Origin: Streptomyces iranensis
GTDB lineage: Bacteria > Actinomycetota > Actinomycetes > Streptomycetales > Streptomycetaceae
Assembly: GCF_017874715.1 (NCBI RefSeq)
Contig: NZ_JAGGLR010000008.1
Location: forward strand, 1 to 64,000
Length of the DNA stretch: 64,000 bases
Reading direction: 5' to 3'
A model generated the notes under the pieces. It made no database searches and had not been told where the DNA came from. It saw nothing but the letters and a program-made list of their open reading frames with translations. Below are positions 41,929 through 50,346 of this stretch, one piece after another. The translations under genes and the position numbers were made by a program. Position 1 is the first letter of the stretch. Every line of letters starts with the position of its first letter.

Positions 41929-42129
41929 GGTTCTCTCTCCTCGCGAACGAGCCGCCGCACCGTGCTGCGCACCGTGCGGCGACCGCGTGGTTGCGGACAG
42001 CTCGGAGAGTGGTCGATGGGGCTGTTTCGTTTCTCTTACAGACGCGTGGGCGCCCCGCCCGCCGCCGCGGGGCGGCATCGCGGACACGGGTAACAACGGC
42101 GAAAGGCGCCCGTCGGGTAGACAGGGGCC
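41929..42129. promoter_or_regulatory. divergent control region of efflux operon and two-component system
   Basis: The 201-base gap carries a direct repeat GCACCGTGC-TGC-GCACCGTGC (41957-41965 and 41969-41977, 12-base offset), spacing near one helical turn as for tandem OmpR-type sites. An A/T-richer stretch (TTTCGTTTCTCTTACAG, about 42025-42041) may include a promoter. Autoregulation of the response regulator and the pump from here is inference. Confidence 0.45.
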
Positions 42130-42816
42130 ATGCGTGTTCTGGTGGTGGAAGACAACGCGTTCCTCGCCGAGATGATCGCCGACGGTATGCGTCGCGACGC
42201 GATCACGGTCGACGTCGCCCTCGATGGAGTCAGCGCTCTGCGCAAGCTCCAGTTCGGCGACTACGACGTCCTCGTACTCGATCGCGACCTACCCGGTATG
42301 CACGGCGACGAGGTGTGCCGCCGCCTGGTCGCCGAGGGCCTGCTCACCCGGGTGCTGATGCTCACCGCCTCGGTGACCGTTCCCGAGCGGGTGGCGGGGC
42401 TGAGCCTCGGCGCCGACGACTACCTCACCAAGCCGTTCGCCTACGAGGAGTTGCTCGCCCGCGTGCTCGCGCTCGGCCGCCGCGTCCAGCCCGCGCTGCC
42501 GCCGGTGATCGAGCGTGCCGGGATCACCCTGGACACCGCCCGCCGGCAGGCCGACCGTAACGGCGTGGCGCTCTCCCTGACCCGCAAGGAGTTCGCCGTC
42601 CTCGAAACGCTGATGCGCGCGAACGGCGCCGTCGTCAGCGGCGAGGACCTCATAGAGAAGGTGTGGGAGGAGAACGCCGGGTACGACACCAACCCCGTGC
42701 GCGTCGCCCTGAGCCGCCTGCGCACCAAGCTCGGGGGCCCGCCGGTGATCGAGACGGTACCCGGCGCCGGATACCGGATCGTCCCCACCTCCGGTTCCGG
42801 GCGGGCCGGGCGATGA
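42130..42816 (+). CDS. OmpR-family response regulator
   Basis: The 228-residue product has a receiver domain (VVEDNAFLAEMIADGMR, phospho-acceptor Asp51 in LVLDRDLPGMHGDEV, lysine in DDYLTKPFAYEELLAR) and a winged-helix output domain (about 130-225, LTRKEFAVLETLMRANGAVV, RVALSRLRTKLG). It overlaps the kinase gene by four bases. Together with the divergent operon it probably controls the pump. Confidence 0.95.
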   Translation: MRVLVVEDNAFLAEMIADGMRRDAITVDVALDGVSALRKLQFGDYDVLVLDRDLPGMHGDEVCRRLVAEGLLTRVLMLTASVTVPERVAGLSLGADDYLTKPFAYEELLARVLALGRRVQPALPPVIERAGITLDTARRQADRNGVALSLTRKEFAVLETLMRANGAVVSGEDLIEKVWEENAGYDTNPVRVALSRLRTKLGGPPVIETVPGAGYRIVPTSGSGRAGR

Positions 42817-44021
42817 CGCGCCGACCGCTTCCCATGGCCGCGATGGTGCGCCGACTGCGTCCCACCACGGAGCGGGCCCGTCTCACCGCCCTGTACGGAG
42901 GGCTCCTGCTGCTGGCCGGAGGCGTCCTGGCCGGCGTTATCTACGCACTGGTCCAGGACGACCTGGACGCACGTTTCGGCAGGGCGGTCACCCCCGTGCC
43001 GCGCGGGCCGCGGATCACCTCCGAAGAAGACATCCCTCCCGGCTCCGTACGGGGGGACGAGTACACCGTCGTCCCGACGAACGAGGTGGGCGAGGCGGCC
43101 AAGACACGGACGGTGGCGGCCCTCACCGCCACCACCCTCAGCCGCCTGCTGACCGTCTCGGGCATCGCGCTCGGCGTCTTCGCGGTGCTCTCGCTCTTCC
43201 TGGCCTGGTGGATGGCGGGCCGGGTGCTGCGCCCGGTCGGTGTCATCACCGCCACCGCGCGCAAGCTCTCCGGGGAGAACCTCCACCAGCGCATCGGCCT
43301 CAAGGGGCCGCCCGGGGAGCTCAAAGCGCTGGCCGACACCTTCGATCAGATGCTGGGCAGGCTGGAACAGCTGGTGACGGCCCAGCAGCGGTTCGCGGCG
43401 AACGCCGCGCACGAGCTGCGCACACCGCTGGCCGTCCAGCGGGCCGCCGCCGAGATCGGCCTGGCCGACGCCGACCCCGAACGCGTGGCGTGGATCCGGG
43501 CCGAGCTGATCAAGGCCGCGGACAGCAGCGAAAGACTCATCGAGTCGCTTCTCCTGCTCGCCTCCACCGACCAGGGCATCCAGCGCCGCGAGGACGTCGA
43601 GATGAACGAGACGGTCGCGGCCGTCACCGCCGGTTTCTCCGACGAGGCCCGTGAGAAGGCGATCACCGTCACGACCACCGTGGAGCCGCTGACGGTTCCG
43701 GGCGACCCGGTCCTGCTCGCCCATCTGGTGCGCAATCTCGTCGCCAACGCGGTGGCGTACAACCACCAGGGCGGCCGCATCCGCGTCCATCTCGCCGACC
43801 GGGTACTGCGGGTTTCCAACACCGGCCCGGAGATCCCCGCGGACACCGTCCACCGGCTCTTCGAACCGTTCCGCCGTCTGAACGAGCGCACGCACACCGC
43901 CGGGGAAGGCGCCGGACTCGGCCTGTCCATCGTCGCGTCCATCGCGCGGGCCCACGGCGCCGAGGCCACCGCGGACGCCAACCCGGACGGCGGCCTCTCG
44001 GTCAGGGTCCGCTTCCCATGA
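42813..44021 (+). CDS. sensor histidine kinase
   Basis: The 402-residue product has two transmembrane helices (about 30-50, ALYGGLLLLAGGVLAGVIYALV; about 112-135, TVSGIALGVFAVLSLFLAWWMAG) around a short external loop of roughly 60 residues, a HAMP segment, the H box FAANAAHELRTPLAVQ with His200, and ATPase boxes NLVANAVAYN, NTGPEI and GEGAGLGLSIVASIARAHG. The small external domain suggests sensing of the membrane or of a small ligand. It starts in the regulator's stop (ATGA). Confidence 0.95.
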   Translation: MTRRPLPMAAMVRRLRPTTERARLTALYGGLLLLAGGVLAGVIYALVQDDLDARFGRAVTPVPRGPRITSEEDIPPGSVRGDEYTVVPTNEVGEAAKTRTVAALTATTLSRLLTVSGIALGVFAVLSLFLAWWMAGRVLRPVGVITATARKLSGENLHQRIGLKGPPGELKALADTFDQMLGRLEQLVTAQQRFAANAAHELRTPLAVQRAAAEIGLADADPERVAWIRAELIKAADSSERLIESLLLLASTDQGIQRREDVEMNETVAAVTAGFSDEAREKAITVTTTVEPLTVPGDPVLLAHLVRNLVANAVAYNHQGGRIRVHLADRVLRVSNTGPEIPADTVHRLFEPFRRLNERTHTAGEGAGLGLSIVASIARAHGAEATADANPDGGLSVRVRFP

Positions 44022-44023
44022 CG

Positions 44024-44690
44024 TCACGCCGTCCGGGTGTAGTGGTCGGCGATCTCGTCGCTGGTCGTCACCCACACCCCGGGGTGGTTCACCACGTACT
44101 CCAGTGACTGGTCCACGTACCTGTGCCGGAAGGGCTGGTTGATCACGAACGGATGCAGCACGAGTGACATCACCCGCCCGCTGCCGGCCGAGTCCGCGTA
44201 GAGCTGGTCGAGTTGGTCCTTGACGATGCGGACGAAGTCGGGCCCGCTGAGGCTCTTGCCGACGAAGAGCTGGATGTCGTTGACCTCGATCTAATACGGG
44301 ACGCTCAGCATCCCCGGCACGTTCAGCCGGTACGGCTGGTCGTCGTTGGCCCAGTCCAGTACGTACCGCAGCCCCAGCTCGGCCAGGAGCTCCGGCGTGC
44401 GGAAGGTCTCGGTCAGCGCCGGCCCCAACTCGGGCGACATGTCCGCCTGGAGGATCGAGTTGTTCTTGCCGTGCGCCGCCCACACCCAGTTCCGCTCCCG
44501 CCCGGCCCGGACGATCTGGGGGTAGCGCTCGGCGACATCGGAGTTGAGCATCACGCTCGCCCGCACCTGGTGCCGGTCCAGGCTCTCGATCAGCCGCCAG
44601 ATCCCGCCCCGGGGCCCGTAGTCCCGCCAGCCGTAGTTCAGCGGATAGGGCGCCAGCGCCCTGGTGTCGGGGAAGATGCTCGTGGAGGGG
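44024..44690 (-). pseudogene. polysaccharide deacetylase, truncated and amber-interrupted
   Basis: The recognisable frame begins abruptly near PSTSIFPDTRALAPYPLNYG (about 44690) and continues through RDYGPRGGIWRL, VMLNSDVAERYPQ and HGKNNSILQ to MLSVPY. A TAG at 44291-44293 then stops it. The same frame continues for 88 more codons with the family C-terminus (VMSLVLHPFVINQPFRHRY, VWVTTSDEIADHY) and its own stop at 44024. The 5' end lacks roughly the first 30 residues and a start. Both defects point to a decayed gene of the PuuE/allantoinase-like deacetylase group. Confidence 0.85.
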
Positions 44691-44853
44691 CGGTCAACTT
44701 CGTAGACGCTCGATGGGCATCGTGAAACCCTCACACAAGTGAGAAGGTCAAGTGGCCTGCCCTCGTGAGCTGAGAGACTGCGTCGGCGTACACCGCAGTG
44801 CCCTGCATGCCCCGCGTGCCATGAGTGCCATGAGTGCCATGAGGAAGGACGCC

Positions 44854-45552
44854 ATGACGCCGCCCAACGAGCTTCCGCCACCGCCGCCCGCCCCGGACGA
44901 GCGGCCGTGGAAGGACCGCGCCGGGTTGCTCGATGAGCGCGCGCGGGCGATGGGGGCGCTGGCGCGGTGGTACCTGGCGCCGCACCGGGCACTGCTGTTG
45001 TGGCTGGCCACGCTCGTCTTCTCGCTGGGGTGGAGCCTCGCGGTCTCGGGGTTCCAGTTCCTGGTGAAGGGCGAGCTCATCGAGCACGTGCTGGGCGTGA
45101 TCTTCCTGGGTCTCGCCCTCGGCGCCACGGTCCCCTCCAGCCTCGGGGTGGCCTCCGGTATCCGGCGCGATGTCTTCGTGGGCGCGTGCCTGCGCGACTG
45201 GGCGGAGCTGGAGCGCGATCCCCAGTCGCTGCCGCGCTGGCGGGTCTCCGGCGGCGCTCTCCTGTGGCTGGGCCCGTCCATCGTGCTGACCTGTCTGGGG
45301 CTGGCGCTGGGCGGGTTCGCGGTCTTCTCGGACGTCGGCACGGAGAGCGTCGGCACGGTCGCCGGTATCGGCCTGGTCTTCGTGGCCGCCGGTGTGCTCG
45401 GCATGGCCAAGGCGATCGACTACTACCGCCTGGTCAGCCGCGAACTCCGCCCCCTCCGCCCCGACACCGGCGGTCCGGACGCCCGCCGTCCGGACTCCGG
45501 CTACGGCCTCTCCGACGACGGCTTCTGCAGTGAGCCAACTACTCGGCCGTAG
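44854..45552 (+). CDS. membrane protein of unknown function
   Basis: The ATG at 44854 follows GGAAGGA and gives 232 residues. Four hydrophobic segments are visible (RALLLWLATLVFSLGWSLAV, VLGVIFLGLALGATVP, LLWLGPSIVLTCLGLALGGF, VGTVAGIGLVFVAAGVLGMA), with a proline-rich N-terminus and an acidic C-terminus. Upstream is a short tandem repeat ATGAGTGCC (x2-3, 44821-44841). The family is unknown to me. The IS element begins right after its stop. Confidence 0.75.
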   Translation: MTPPNELPPPPPAPDERPWKDRAGLLDERARAMGALARWYLAPHRALLLWLATLVFSLGWSLAVSGFQFLVKGELIEHVLGVIFLGLALGATVPSSLGVASGIRRDVFVGACLRDWAELERDPQSLPRWRVSGGALLWLGPSIVLTCLGLALGGFAVFSDVGTESVGTVAGIGLVFVAAGVLGMAKAIDYYRLVSRELRPLRPDTGGPDARRPDSGYGLSDDGFCSEPTTRP

Positions 45553-45651
45553 ACGACCGAGCTTGTTGACTCGGTTCGCTGCGGCTCTGCTTATGCTTCC
45601 GACTGTCCCCTACGGCAGGACGGTCACGGGTCACATCTACCGGTCCCCGCG

Positions 45652-46812
45652 CTATGCGGGGGCCGGGTCGGGCATGTTGACGAATACCCACGCCGTGGCT
45701 CCTCGCTGTGCGATGTTGGCCCCGGCGACGTGGTCGGCCGGCCCAGCGAGGCCGCACCGACGACAGCGGAAGTGGTCCCGAGTGGGCCGGTTGGCTTTCT
45801 CGGTGTGGCCGCAGCGCGGACAGCGCTGCGAGGTGTAGGCCGGGTCCACCTCGATGAACGGTACTCCGGCGCGTTTGGCCTTGTAGGCGATGAACGAGCC
45901 GAGCTGGTGGAACGGCCAGGAGGACTGGCGTGCTCGCTGGTCGCGGGGAACCGTGACCCGCTCGCGGATGCCCGTCAGCTGTTCCAGGGCGAGGCCGCGT
46001 CCGGTGCGTTGGGCGACAGCAACGACAGTCTTGGCGATCTTGTGGTTGGTGTGGGTCGCGTGCCGCGCCTCATGGCGCGCACGCTTCTTCAAAAGCTGCC
46101 TCGCACTCCGGGTCCGCCTGGCCTGGAGTTCGGCCTTCTTCCGGGCCTGCCAGCGGCGGTACCGTCCCAGACGGCGCCCGGAGTGGTTGTCCCCGTCGGA
46201 GGTGGTGGCGAGGTTGGTGATGCCCCGGTCCACGCCGAGGAAGCCCTTCGGCTCGAACCGGGGCGCTTCGGGGATCTCGCAGGTGGCGATCAGGAACCAT
46301 TTGCCGTCGCGGAACACCAGGTCGGATTCGCCCTGGCGGTGTTCGGCAAGCTGCTTGAGAGCGCCGGGTGAGCAGGTGAACCGCACGTTCTTGACCCGGC
46401 TGTCCAGGGTCCAGATGCTCACGGTCCGGGTGTCGTAGTTCCAGCTCAGGCACCGGTCGTCAAAAGTGTGCGCGGCGTGCGGACGGAAGGCGACCGGCTT
46501 GGACTCCGCCTTGCGGCGGCGCTTGGAGTGCTCGGGGCCGAGATTCCCGGCCTTGATGTTGGCCCGCAGCGTCGTATAGGCGTCGGCCACGCGCTTGATG
46601 ATGTGCTGCGCGGCCTGTGCGCCGAACCCACGGGTCTTCAGCTCGCCGTAACACCGCTTCCGCAGCTCACGCACGCTGCCCTTGAGCGCCCAGTGCTCGA
46701 AGGACACGGCGGAGACCCAATTCGCGGCCTCGTTGATCGCTGGCAGGGTGCGCTCAAATGCAGGAGCCTGTACGGCATCCGGCATCAGCTTCACCTGCGT
46801 CACGATCTTCAC
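45652..46812 (-). CDS. tnpB: TnpB, RNA-guided nuclease of IS200/IS605
   Basis: TnpB is the ancestor-type RuvC nuclease that uses a guide RNA from the element end. The 386-residue product has the OrfB helix-turn-helix N-terminus, RuvC-I in GVDRGITNLA (Asp195), RuvC-II in LALEQLTGI (Glu277), a zinc finger Cys331-Pro-Arg-Cys334 and Cys350-Arg-Arg-Cys353, and RuvC-III Asp360 (PADHVAGANIA). All catalytic residues are present and the length is normal, so it looks intact. The stop lies within a hairpin at the element end, where the guide RNA would be encoded. Confidence 0.93.
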   Translation of the reverse strand: MKIVTQVKLMPDAVQAPAFERTLPAINEAANWVSAVSFEHWALKGSVRELRKRCYGELKTRGFGAQAAQHIIKRVADAYTTLRANIKAGNLGPEHSKRRRKAESKPVAFRPHAAHTFDDRCLSWNYDTRTVSIWTLDSRVKNVRFTCSPGALKQLAEHRQGESDLVFRDGKWFLIATCEIPEAPRFEPKGFLGVDRGITNLATTSDGDNHSGRRLGRYRRWQARKKAELQARRTRSARQLLKKRARHEARHATHTNHKIAKTVVAVAQRTGRGLALEQLTGIRERVTVPRDQRARQSSWPFHQLGSFIAYKAKRAGVPFIEVDPAYTSQRCPRCGHTEKANRPTRDHFRCRRCGLAGPADHVAGANIAQRGATAWVFVNMPDPAPA

Positions 46813-46835
46813 GGGCCTGATCGTAGCATTGACCT

Positions 46836-47264
46836 ATGTCACCGCGCTGGGAGTCAAGCCCCGATGTACGTAGGGGAAGAAGTGTCGTCCACACCCTCCA
46901 TGCTCATTTGGTCTTCACGCCGAAGTACCGGCGGAAGGTCTTCGATGGCGCGATCCTCACCAGGTGCGAGGAGGCCATGCGGAAGGTCTGCACCGACTTC
47001 GGCGCAGAGCTGCGGGAGTTCAACGGTGAGACCGACCACGTACACCTGCTCGTGCACTATCCGCCCACGGTCGCACTGTCCAAACTCGTCGGCAGCCTCA
47101 AGGGCGTCTCCGCCCGCCGCCTGCGCCAGGACTTCCCCGACCACATCAACAAGTACCTGTGGGACGAACACTTCTGGTCCCCGTCGTACTTCGCCGGCTC
47201 CTGCGGCGGCGCACCACTGGCCGTGATCAAGGAATACATCGAGAACCAGAAACGCCCGGACTGA
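46836..47264 (+). CDS. tnpA: TnpA, Y1 HUH transposase of IS200/IS605
   Basis: TnpA excises and inserts the element as single-stranded DNA. The 142-residue product has the HUH motif DHVHLLV (His68, His70) and the catalytic tyrosine in VIKEYIENQ (Tyr134), with the family segments HLVFTPKYRRKVF and DEHFWSPSYFAGSCGG. It appears complete; the true start could be a few codons later. It is divergent from tnpB. Confidence 0.93.
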   Translation: MSPRWESSPDVRRGRSVVHTLHAHLVFTPKYRRKVFDGAILTRCEEAMRKVCTDFGAELREFNGETDHVHLLVHYPPTVALSKLVGSLKGVSARRLRQDFPDHINKYLWDEHFWSPSYFAGSCGGAPLAVIKEYIENQKRPD

Positions 47265-47323
47265 GCGCGGCTTCATCGTGGGAGCTTTACGAAGCGATGC
47301 GGCGGCACTCCGCGCCGCCCGGC

Positions 47324-47671
47324 TCAGGATGCAATCCCTCCCGGATCTGAAGACCCGGGGTTCCTTGCAAGATCAGACTGAAAGCGGGTCCGCAGCTCCT
47401 CGTACCGTTCACCCGGGGTCTCCCCGCGCTCCTTGGCAACCTCCTCGATACGGGTCAGCAGCTGCCTGACCCGCACGGCGTCCGCATAGGCGTCGCGCTC
47501 CAGCTTCTTGTACGCGGCGGCGGCCGGGCCCTTGTGATCGTCGGGGTCCACCGACTGCCGCAGATGGCCGAGCCGCTCGATCTGTTCCTCGAGGTAACTG
47601 AGCATTCCCTCAAGGTCTTTGATGAGATCCGACAGATCCTGGTCCGATACGGACAGTTTGTCTTTACTCAT
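47324..47671 (-). CDS. small helical protein with IS-derived 3' end
   Basis: The ATG at 47671 gives 115 residues, mostly heptad-rich helix (LSDLIKDLEGMLSYLEEQIERL, YADAVRVRQLLTRIEEVAKE). The size and all-helical character recall WXG100-type or secretion-chaperone-like proteins, but no WXG motif is present. The last dozen residues (NPGSSDPGGIAS) are encoded by the hairpin-bearing end of the IS element, so the original C-terminus has probably been replaced. Confidence 0.65.
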   Translation of the reverse strand: MSKDKLSVSDQDLSDLIKDLEGMLSYLEEQIERLGHLRQSVDPDDHKGPAAAAYKKLERDAYADAVRVRQLLTRIEEVAKERGETPGERYEELRTRFQSDLARNPGSSDPGGIAS

Positions 47672-47772
47672 GTTCCATCCGCCCCTGCCACCCTCCCATC
47701 GGCCCATTAGCGGGATGATCGTGCCATGACCGGGGCCGGTGTGGAGAGCCACCCGGGGTAACTCCTCTGCCG

Positions 47773-48609
47773 TCAGTCCGGCAGGACCGTGCCCGGGGGC
47801 AGCTCGATGCCGAAGTCGGCGGCGAGAACGCGCAGCACCTGGTCGTTTTCGGCGAGTTCGCGCTCCTTACGGCTGCCGTCGGAGCGGGTCTCGATGAGAG
47901 TCCCCCCGGACAGGAGGAGATGGCGGTCCGGGGTGGTGCGCTGGACGTGGAGGGTGTGCTGGAAGGGCGAGCGCGGGTTGGTGGCGACGTGCCAGTTGAT
48001 GACCGCGTAGTCGGACGCCTCGAAGGGCTCGCGGGTGAAGGCGTACTGGTCCTGCCAGGAGCCGTCGAGGAACGCCTGGAACACCCACAGGTCCTCCAGC
48101 CCCTCCGGGTACGGCTCGCGGACGTAGCGATGGCGGCGGGTGCCGTCGTGGAACTCGGTGTCGGCGACGAGCGGTACGGCCTCCAGGAGGCCGCCGATGC
48201 TGCCGAAGCCCACATCGGCCGCATACCGCCGCTCCTCGCCCGGGATCCCGACCAGCAGCAGCATGTGTGTGCGCGGGCGGACCGCCCCGGGGGCCGCTCC
48301 GACCCGGACGCGGGCGGTGAGGCCGGTGACACGGAAGCCGAGGGCGGTGAGGGCGGCGGTCAGCAGCGTGTTGTGCTCGTAGCAGTAACCGCCGCGCCGG
48401 CCGTGGACCAGCTTGGCCTCGAGGTCGGGGACGGCGAGGGAGGGGGCCGAGCCGAGGAGGGGGTCGAGGTTCTCGAACGGTATGGACGTGAGGTGCGCCC
48501 GGTGCGCCGCCCGCAGCGTCTCCACGGTGGGGGCGGGGCGACGGTCGCCCGTCCAGCCGATACGCGTCAGATAGGCGCCGAGGTCAAGGGCGATACGGGC
48601 TGGTTCCAT
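47773..48609 (-). CDS. arylamine N-acetyltransferase
   Basis: NATs transfer acetyl from acetyl-CoA to arylamines or hydrazines, and relatives close ansamycin rings. The 278-residue product has the Cys-His-Asp triad: Cys76 in RRGGYCYEHN, His115 in RPRTHMLLLV and Asp132 in YAADVGFGS, with the N-terminal YLTRIGW and IPFENLDPLLG motifs. The length matches free-standing xenobiotic NATs. It has no biosynthetic neighbours, so a detoxifying role is more likely than macrolactam formation. Confidence 0.93.
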   Translation of the reverse strand: MEPARIALDLGAYLTRIGWTGDRRPAPTVETLRAAHRAHLTSIPFENLDPLLGSAPSLAVPDLEAKLVHGRRGGYCYEHNTLLTAALTALGFRVTGLTARVRVGAAPGAVRPRTHMLLLVGIPGEERRYAADVGFGSIGGLLEAVPLVADTEFHDGTRRHRYVREPYPEGLEDLWVFQAFLDGSWQDQYAFTREPFEASDYAVINWHVATNPRSPFQHTLHVQRTTPDRHLLLSGGTLIETRSDGSRKERELAENDQVLRVLAADFGIELPPGTVLPD

Positions 48610-48645
48610 ACTGCCGACCGTAACGCCGGATCCCTCGTGGATCTG

Positions 48646-48858
48646 TTACGTCTCCGGCACCGCCGCGAGATGATCGAGCGCACCCGCCTTGATCGACTGG
48701 AGCAGGGCTCCCAGCCTCGCGGGGCTCGTGGTGAGGACCGTACGGGGGTCGTCGCTCTCGCGGAGGGCGACGGTGGTGCCTATGGAGGCGAGCTCTATGC
48801 AGGAGTTCCCGTCCCCCGCGCTGGAATAGGAGGATTTCTGCCAGTTGACCTCGGTCAT
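48646..48858 (-). CDS. DUF397 protein
   Basis: The 70-residue product has the DUF397 signature WQKSSYSSAGDGNSCIELAS, then VALRESDDPRTVL and a short C-terminal helix. These proteins pair with XRE/DUF5753 regulators in Streptomyces. It starts 10 bases after the regulator gene ends on the same strand. Confidence 0.9.
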   Translation of the reverse strand: MTEVNWQKSSYSSAGDGNSCIELASIGTTVALRESDDPRTVLTTSPARLGALLQSIKAGALDHLAAVPET

Positions 48859-48868
48859 CTCCACGCCT

Positions 48869-49720
48869 TCATGTCTGTTGAGCGATGTCACGAATGAAAT
48901 CACGTGACTCCTTCTCGGAGAGGGCCGCCTCGGTGGTGCGGTCCAGGACTCCACGATGGTTGACGAGCTGGGACTGCGCGTCCAGGAAGACCGGGCCGTG
49001 GGCGGCGTCGAGCTGCGCGGTGTCCAGCTGGGGCACCGCCCCCAGGGCGTAGGTGACCGAGAGTCCGGGCACATGGAACCCTCCGGCCTCGAAGGTCAGC
49101 ACGCGCACGGTGACATTCTTCCGCTCGGAGGACTCCAGCAGGCTGTCCAGCTGCGCCCGCAGGACGCGGTCGGTCCCGAACCGCATGCGCAGCGCCGCCT
49201 CGTGGATGATGAAGGTGCACTGCGGCGGGTCGTCCCGGTCCAGGATGTCGCGGCGCTTCATGCGGTGGGAGAGCCTGCGTCTGAGGTCCGTGGCGGACCA
49301 CTGCGGAACGGTGGAGCCGAGCACGGCCCGCGCGTACTCCTCCGTCTGCAACAGGCCGGGCATGTGCATGATTTCCAGCACGCGCAGGCTGGCGGCGAAG
49401 TACTCCAACTCGGCCAGGTCGAGCCCGCCGGTGGCGATATAGCCCCGGTACTCCTCCCACCAGCCGCCCTTGCGCTCCCGGGCCATGGCGACGAGCGCGT
49501 CGACGTACGCGCTGTCCGGGCAGGCGTAGATGGCGGCGAGGGCCCGGACCCGCTCCTCGCTCACGCCGAACCGCGCGAGCTCCAGGTTGGTGATGTGGGT
49601 GCGGTTGATGCCCAGTCGGTCGGCGGCCTCCTGAATGCTGAGCCCCGCGCCTTCGCGCATCCTTCTGAGTTCTGTGCCGAGCCTGACTTGACGCGCGGTC
49701 GGGACGTTCCTGGGTGGCAT
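48869..49720 (-). CDS. XRE-family regulator with DUF5753 domain
   Basis: The 283-residue product has an N-terminal helix-turn-helix (LRRMREGAGLSIQEAADRLGINRTHI region, about 18-60) and a C-terminal DUF5753 region (about 95-275: LLQTEEYARAVLG, FIIHEAALRMRFG, RVLTFEAGGFHVPG). It is divergent from the ATP-binding protein gene and upstream of DUF397; the three genes form a common Streptomyces module related to bldB/whiJ-type systems. Confidence 0.92.
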   Translation of the reverse strand: MPPRNVPTARQVRLGTELRRMREGAGLSIQEAADRLGINRTHITNLELARFGVSEERVRALAAIYACPDSAYVDALVAMARERKGGWWEEYRGYIATGGLDLAELEYFAASLRVLEIMHMPGLLQTEEYARAVLGSTVPQWSATDLRRRLSHRMKRRDILDRDDPPQCTFIIHEAALRMRFGTDRVLRAQLDSLLESSERKNVTVRVLTFEAGGFHVPGLSVTYALGAVPQLDTAQLDAAHGPVFLDAQSQLVNHRGVLDRTTEAALSEKESRDFIRDIAQQT

Positions 49721-49878
49721 GGTCCTCCGTAACCCTCAAGGAGTAATCGTCGGGGAAATTCAACGGGACCGTAGCAGTTGTTTGCGCCGCTGCCCTACCG
49801 TTGGTGTCGTTGCCGCTACTGCGCGTTGATCGCCGTAACGGTACGCGCGCTGTCGGCCCCTTCACAGGGAGTTGCCCC

Positions 49879-50346
49879 ATGGATTCCGATCACGAGTCCG
49901 ACGACCGTCCCCCACGCCGCCCGCCCGTTCCCTCCAGGGATCCGTACGTCTACACCCTGCAGAGCAGTCGGCACGCGACCTCCGCCAGGGTCTGCCGGGA
50001 CTTCGTCGCCTGCGTCCTGAACTCCGTGGGGCAGGAGGAGCTGGTCGACACGGCGACGCTGTGCACCTCGGAGCTGGCCACCAACGCCTTTCTGCACGCC
50101 GAGGGCGACTCCGTGATGCTGCGCGTGGTGATCGAGCCGCCCCGCTTCCGCGTCCTGGTCTACGACGCCTCCGCCGAGCTCCCCACCGCCGCCTGCCTCC
50201 CCGAGGGGGACCGTCTCCACGGCCGTGGCCTCGGGCTGGTGGCGGCCCTGGCCGACGCGTGGGGGACGTCGGAGGGGGACGCGGTGGGCATCTACGCCAA
50301 GGGGGTCTGGTTCGAACTCGCGGGCAAGGAGGAGGACGAGGCTTAG
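49879..50346 (+). CDS. RsbW-like ATP-binding protein
   Basis: The ATG at 49879 after AGGGAG gives 155 residues with a GHKL ATPase: TLCTSELATNAFLHAEG (N box), LVYDASAELP and GRGLGLVAALADAWGT (G2). Such free-standing anti-sigma-like ATPases accompany XRE/DUF397 pairs. It is divergent from the XRE gene (about 160 bases between) and converges with the acyltransferase gene, overlapping it by four bases. Confidence 0.88.
   Translation: MDSDHESDDRPPRRPPVPSRDPYVYTLQSSRHATSARVCRDFVACVLNSVGQEELVDTATLCTSELATNAFLHAEGDSVMLRVVIEPPRFRVLVYDASAELPTAACLPEGDRLHGRGLGLVAALADAWGTSEGDAVGIYAKGVWFELAGKEEDEA

Larger units (their letters stand above)
45553..47385. mobile_element. IS200/IS605-type insertion sequence
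   Basis: The element holds tnpB (minus strand) and tnpA (plus strand) head to head with 23 bases between the starts. Subterminal hairpins are present at both sides: ACCGAG/CTCGGT at 45556-45575 and CCCCGC/GCGGGG at 45645-45661 on the tnpB side, and CCCGG-N10-CCGGG near 47339-47358 on the tnpA side. There are no terminal inverted repeats, as expected for this family. The exact ends are estimated; the right end reaches into the 47324-47671 gene. Confidence 0.8.

Noticed and set aside
44291..44293. Amber codon as pyrrolysine or programmed read-through
   Set aside because: Nothing else suggests a special decoding system, and the 5' end of the same gene is missing. A pseudogene explains both.
47773..48609. 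Ansamycin amide synthase
   Set aside because: The protein is a complete NAT with a normal triad, but no polyketide genes are nearby, so free arylamine acetylation is the better call.
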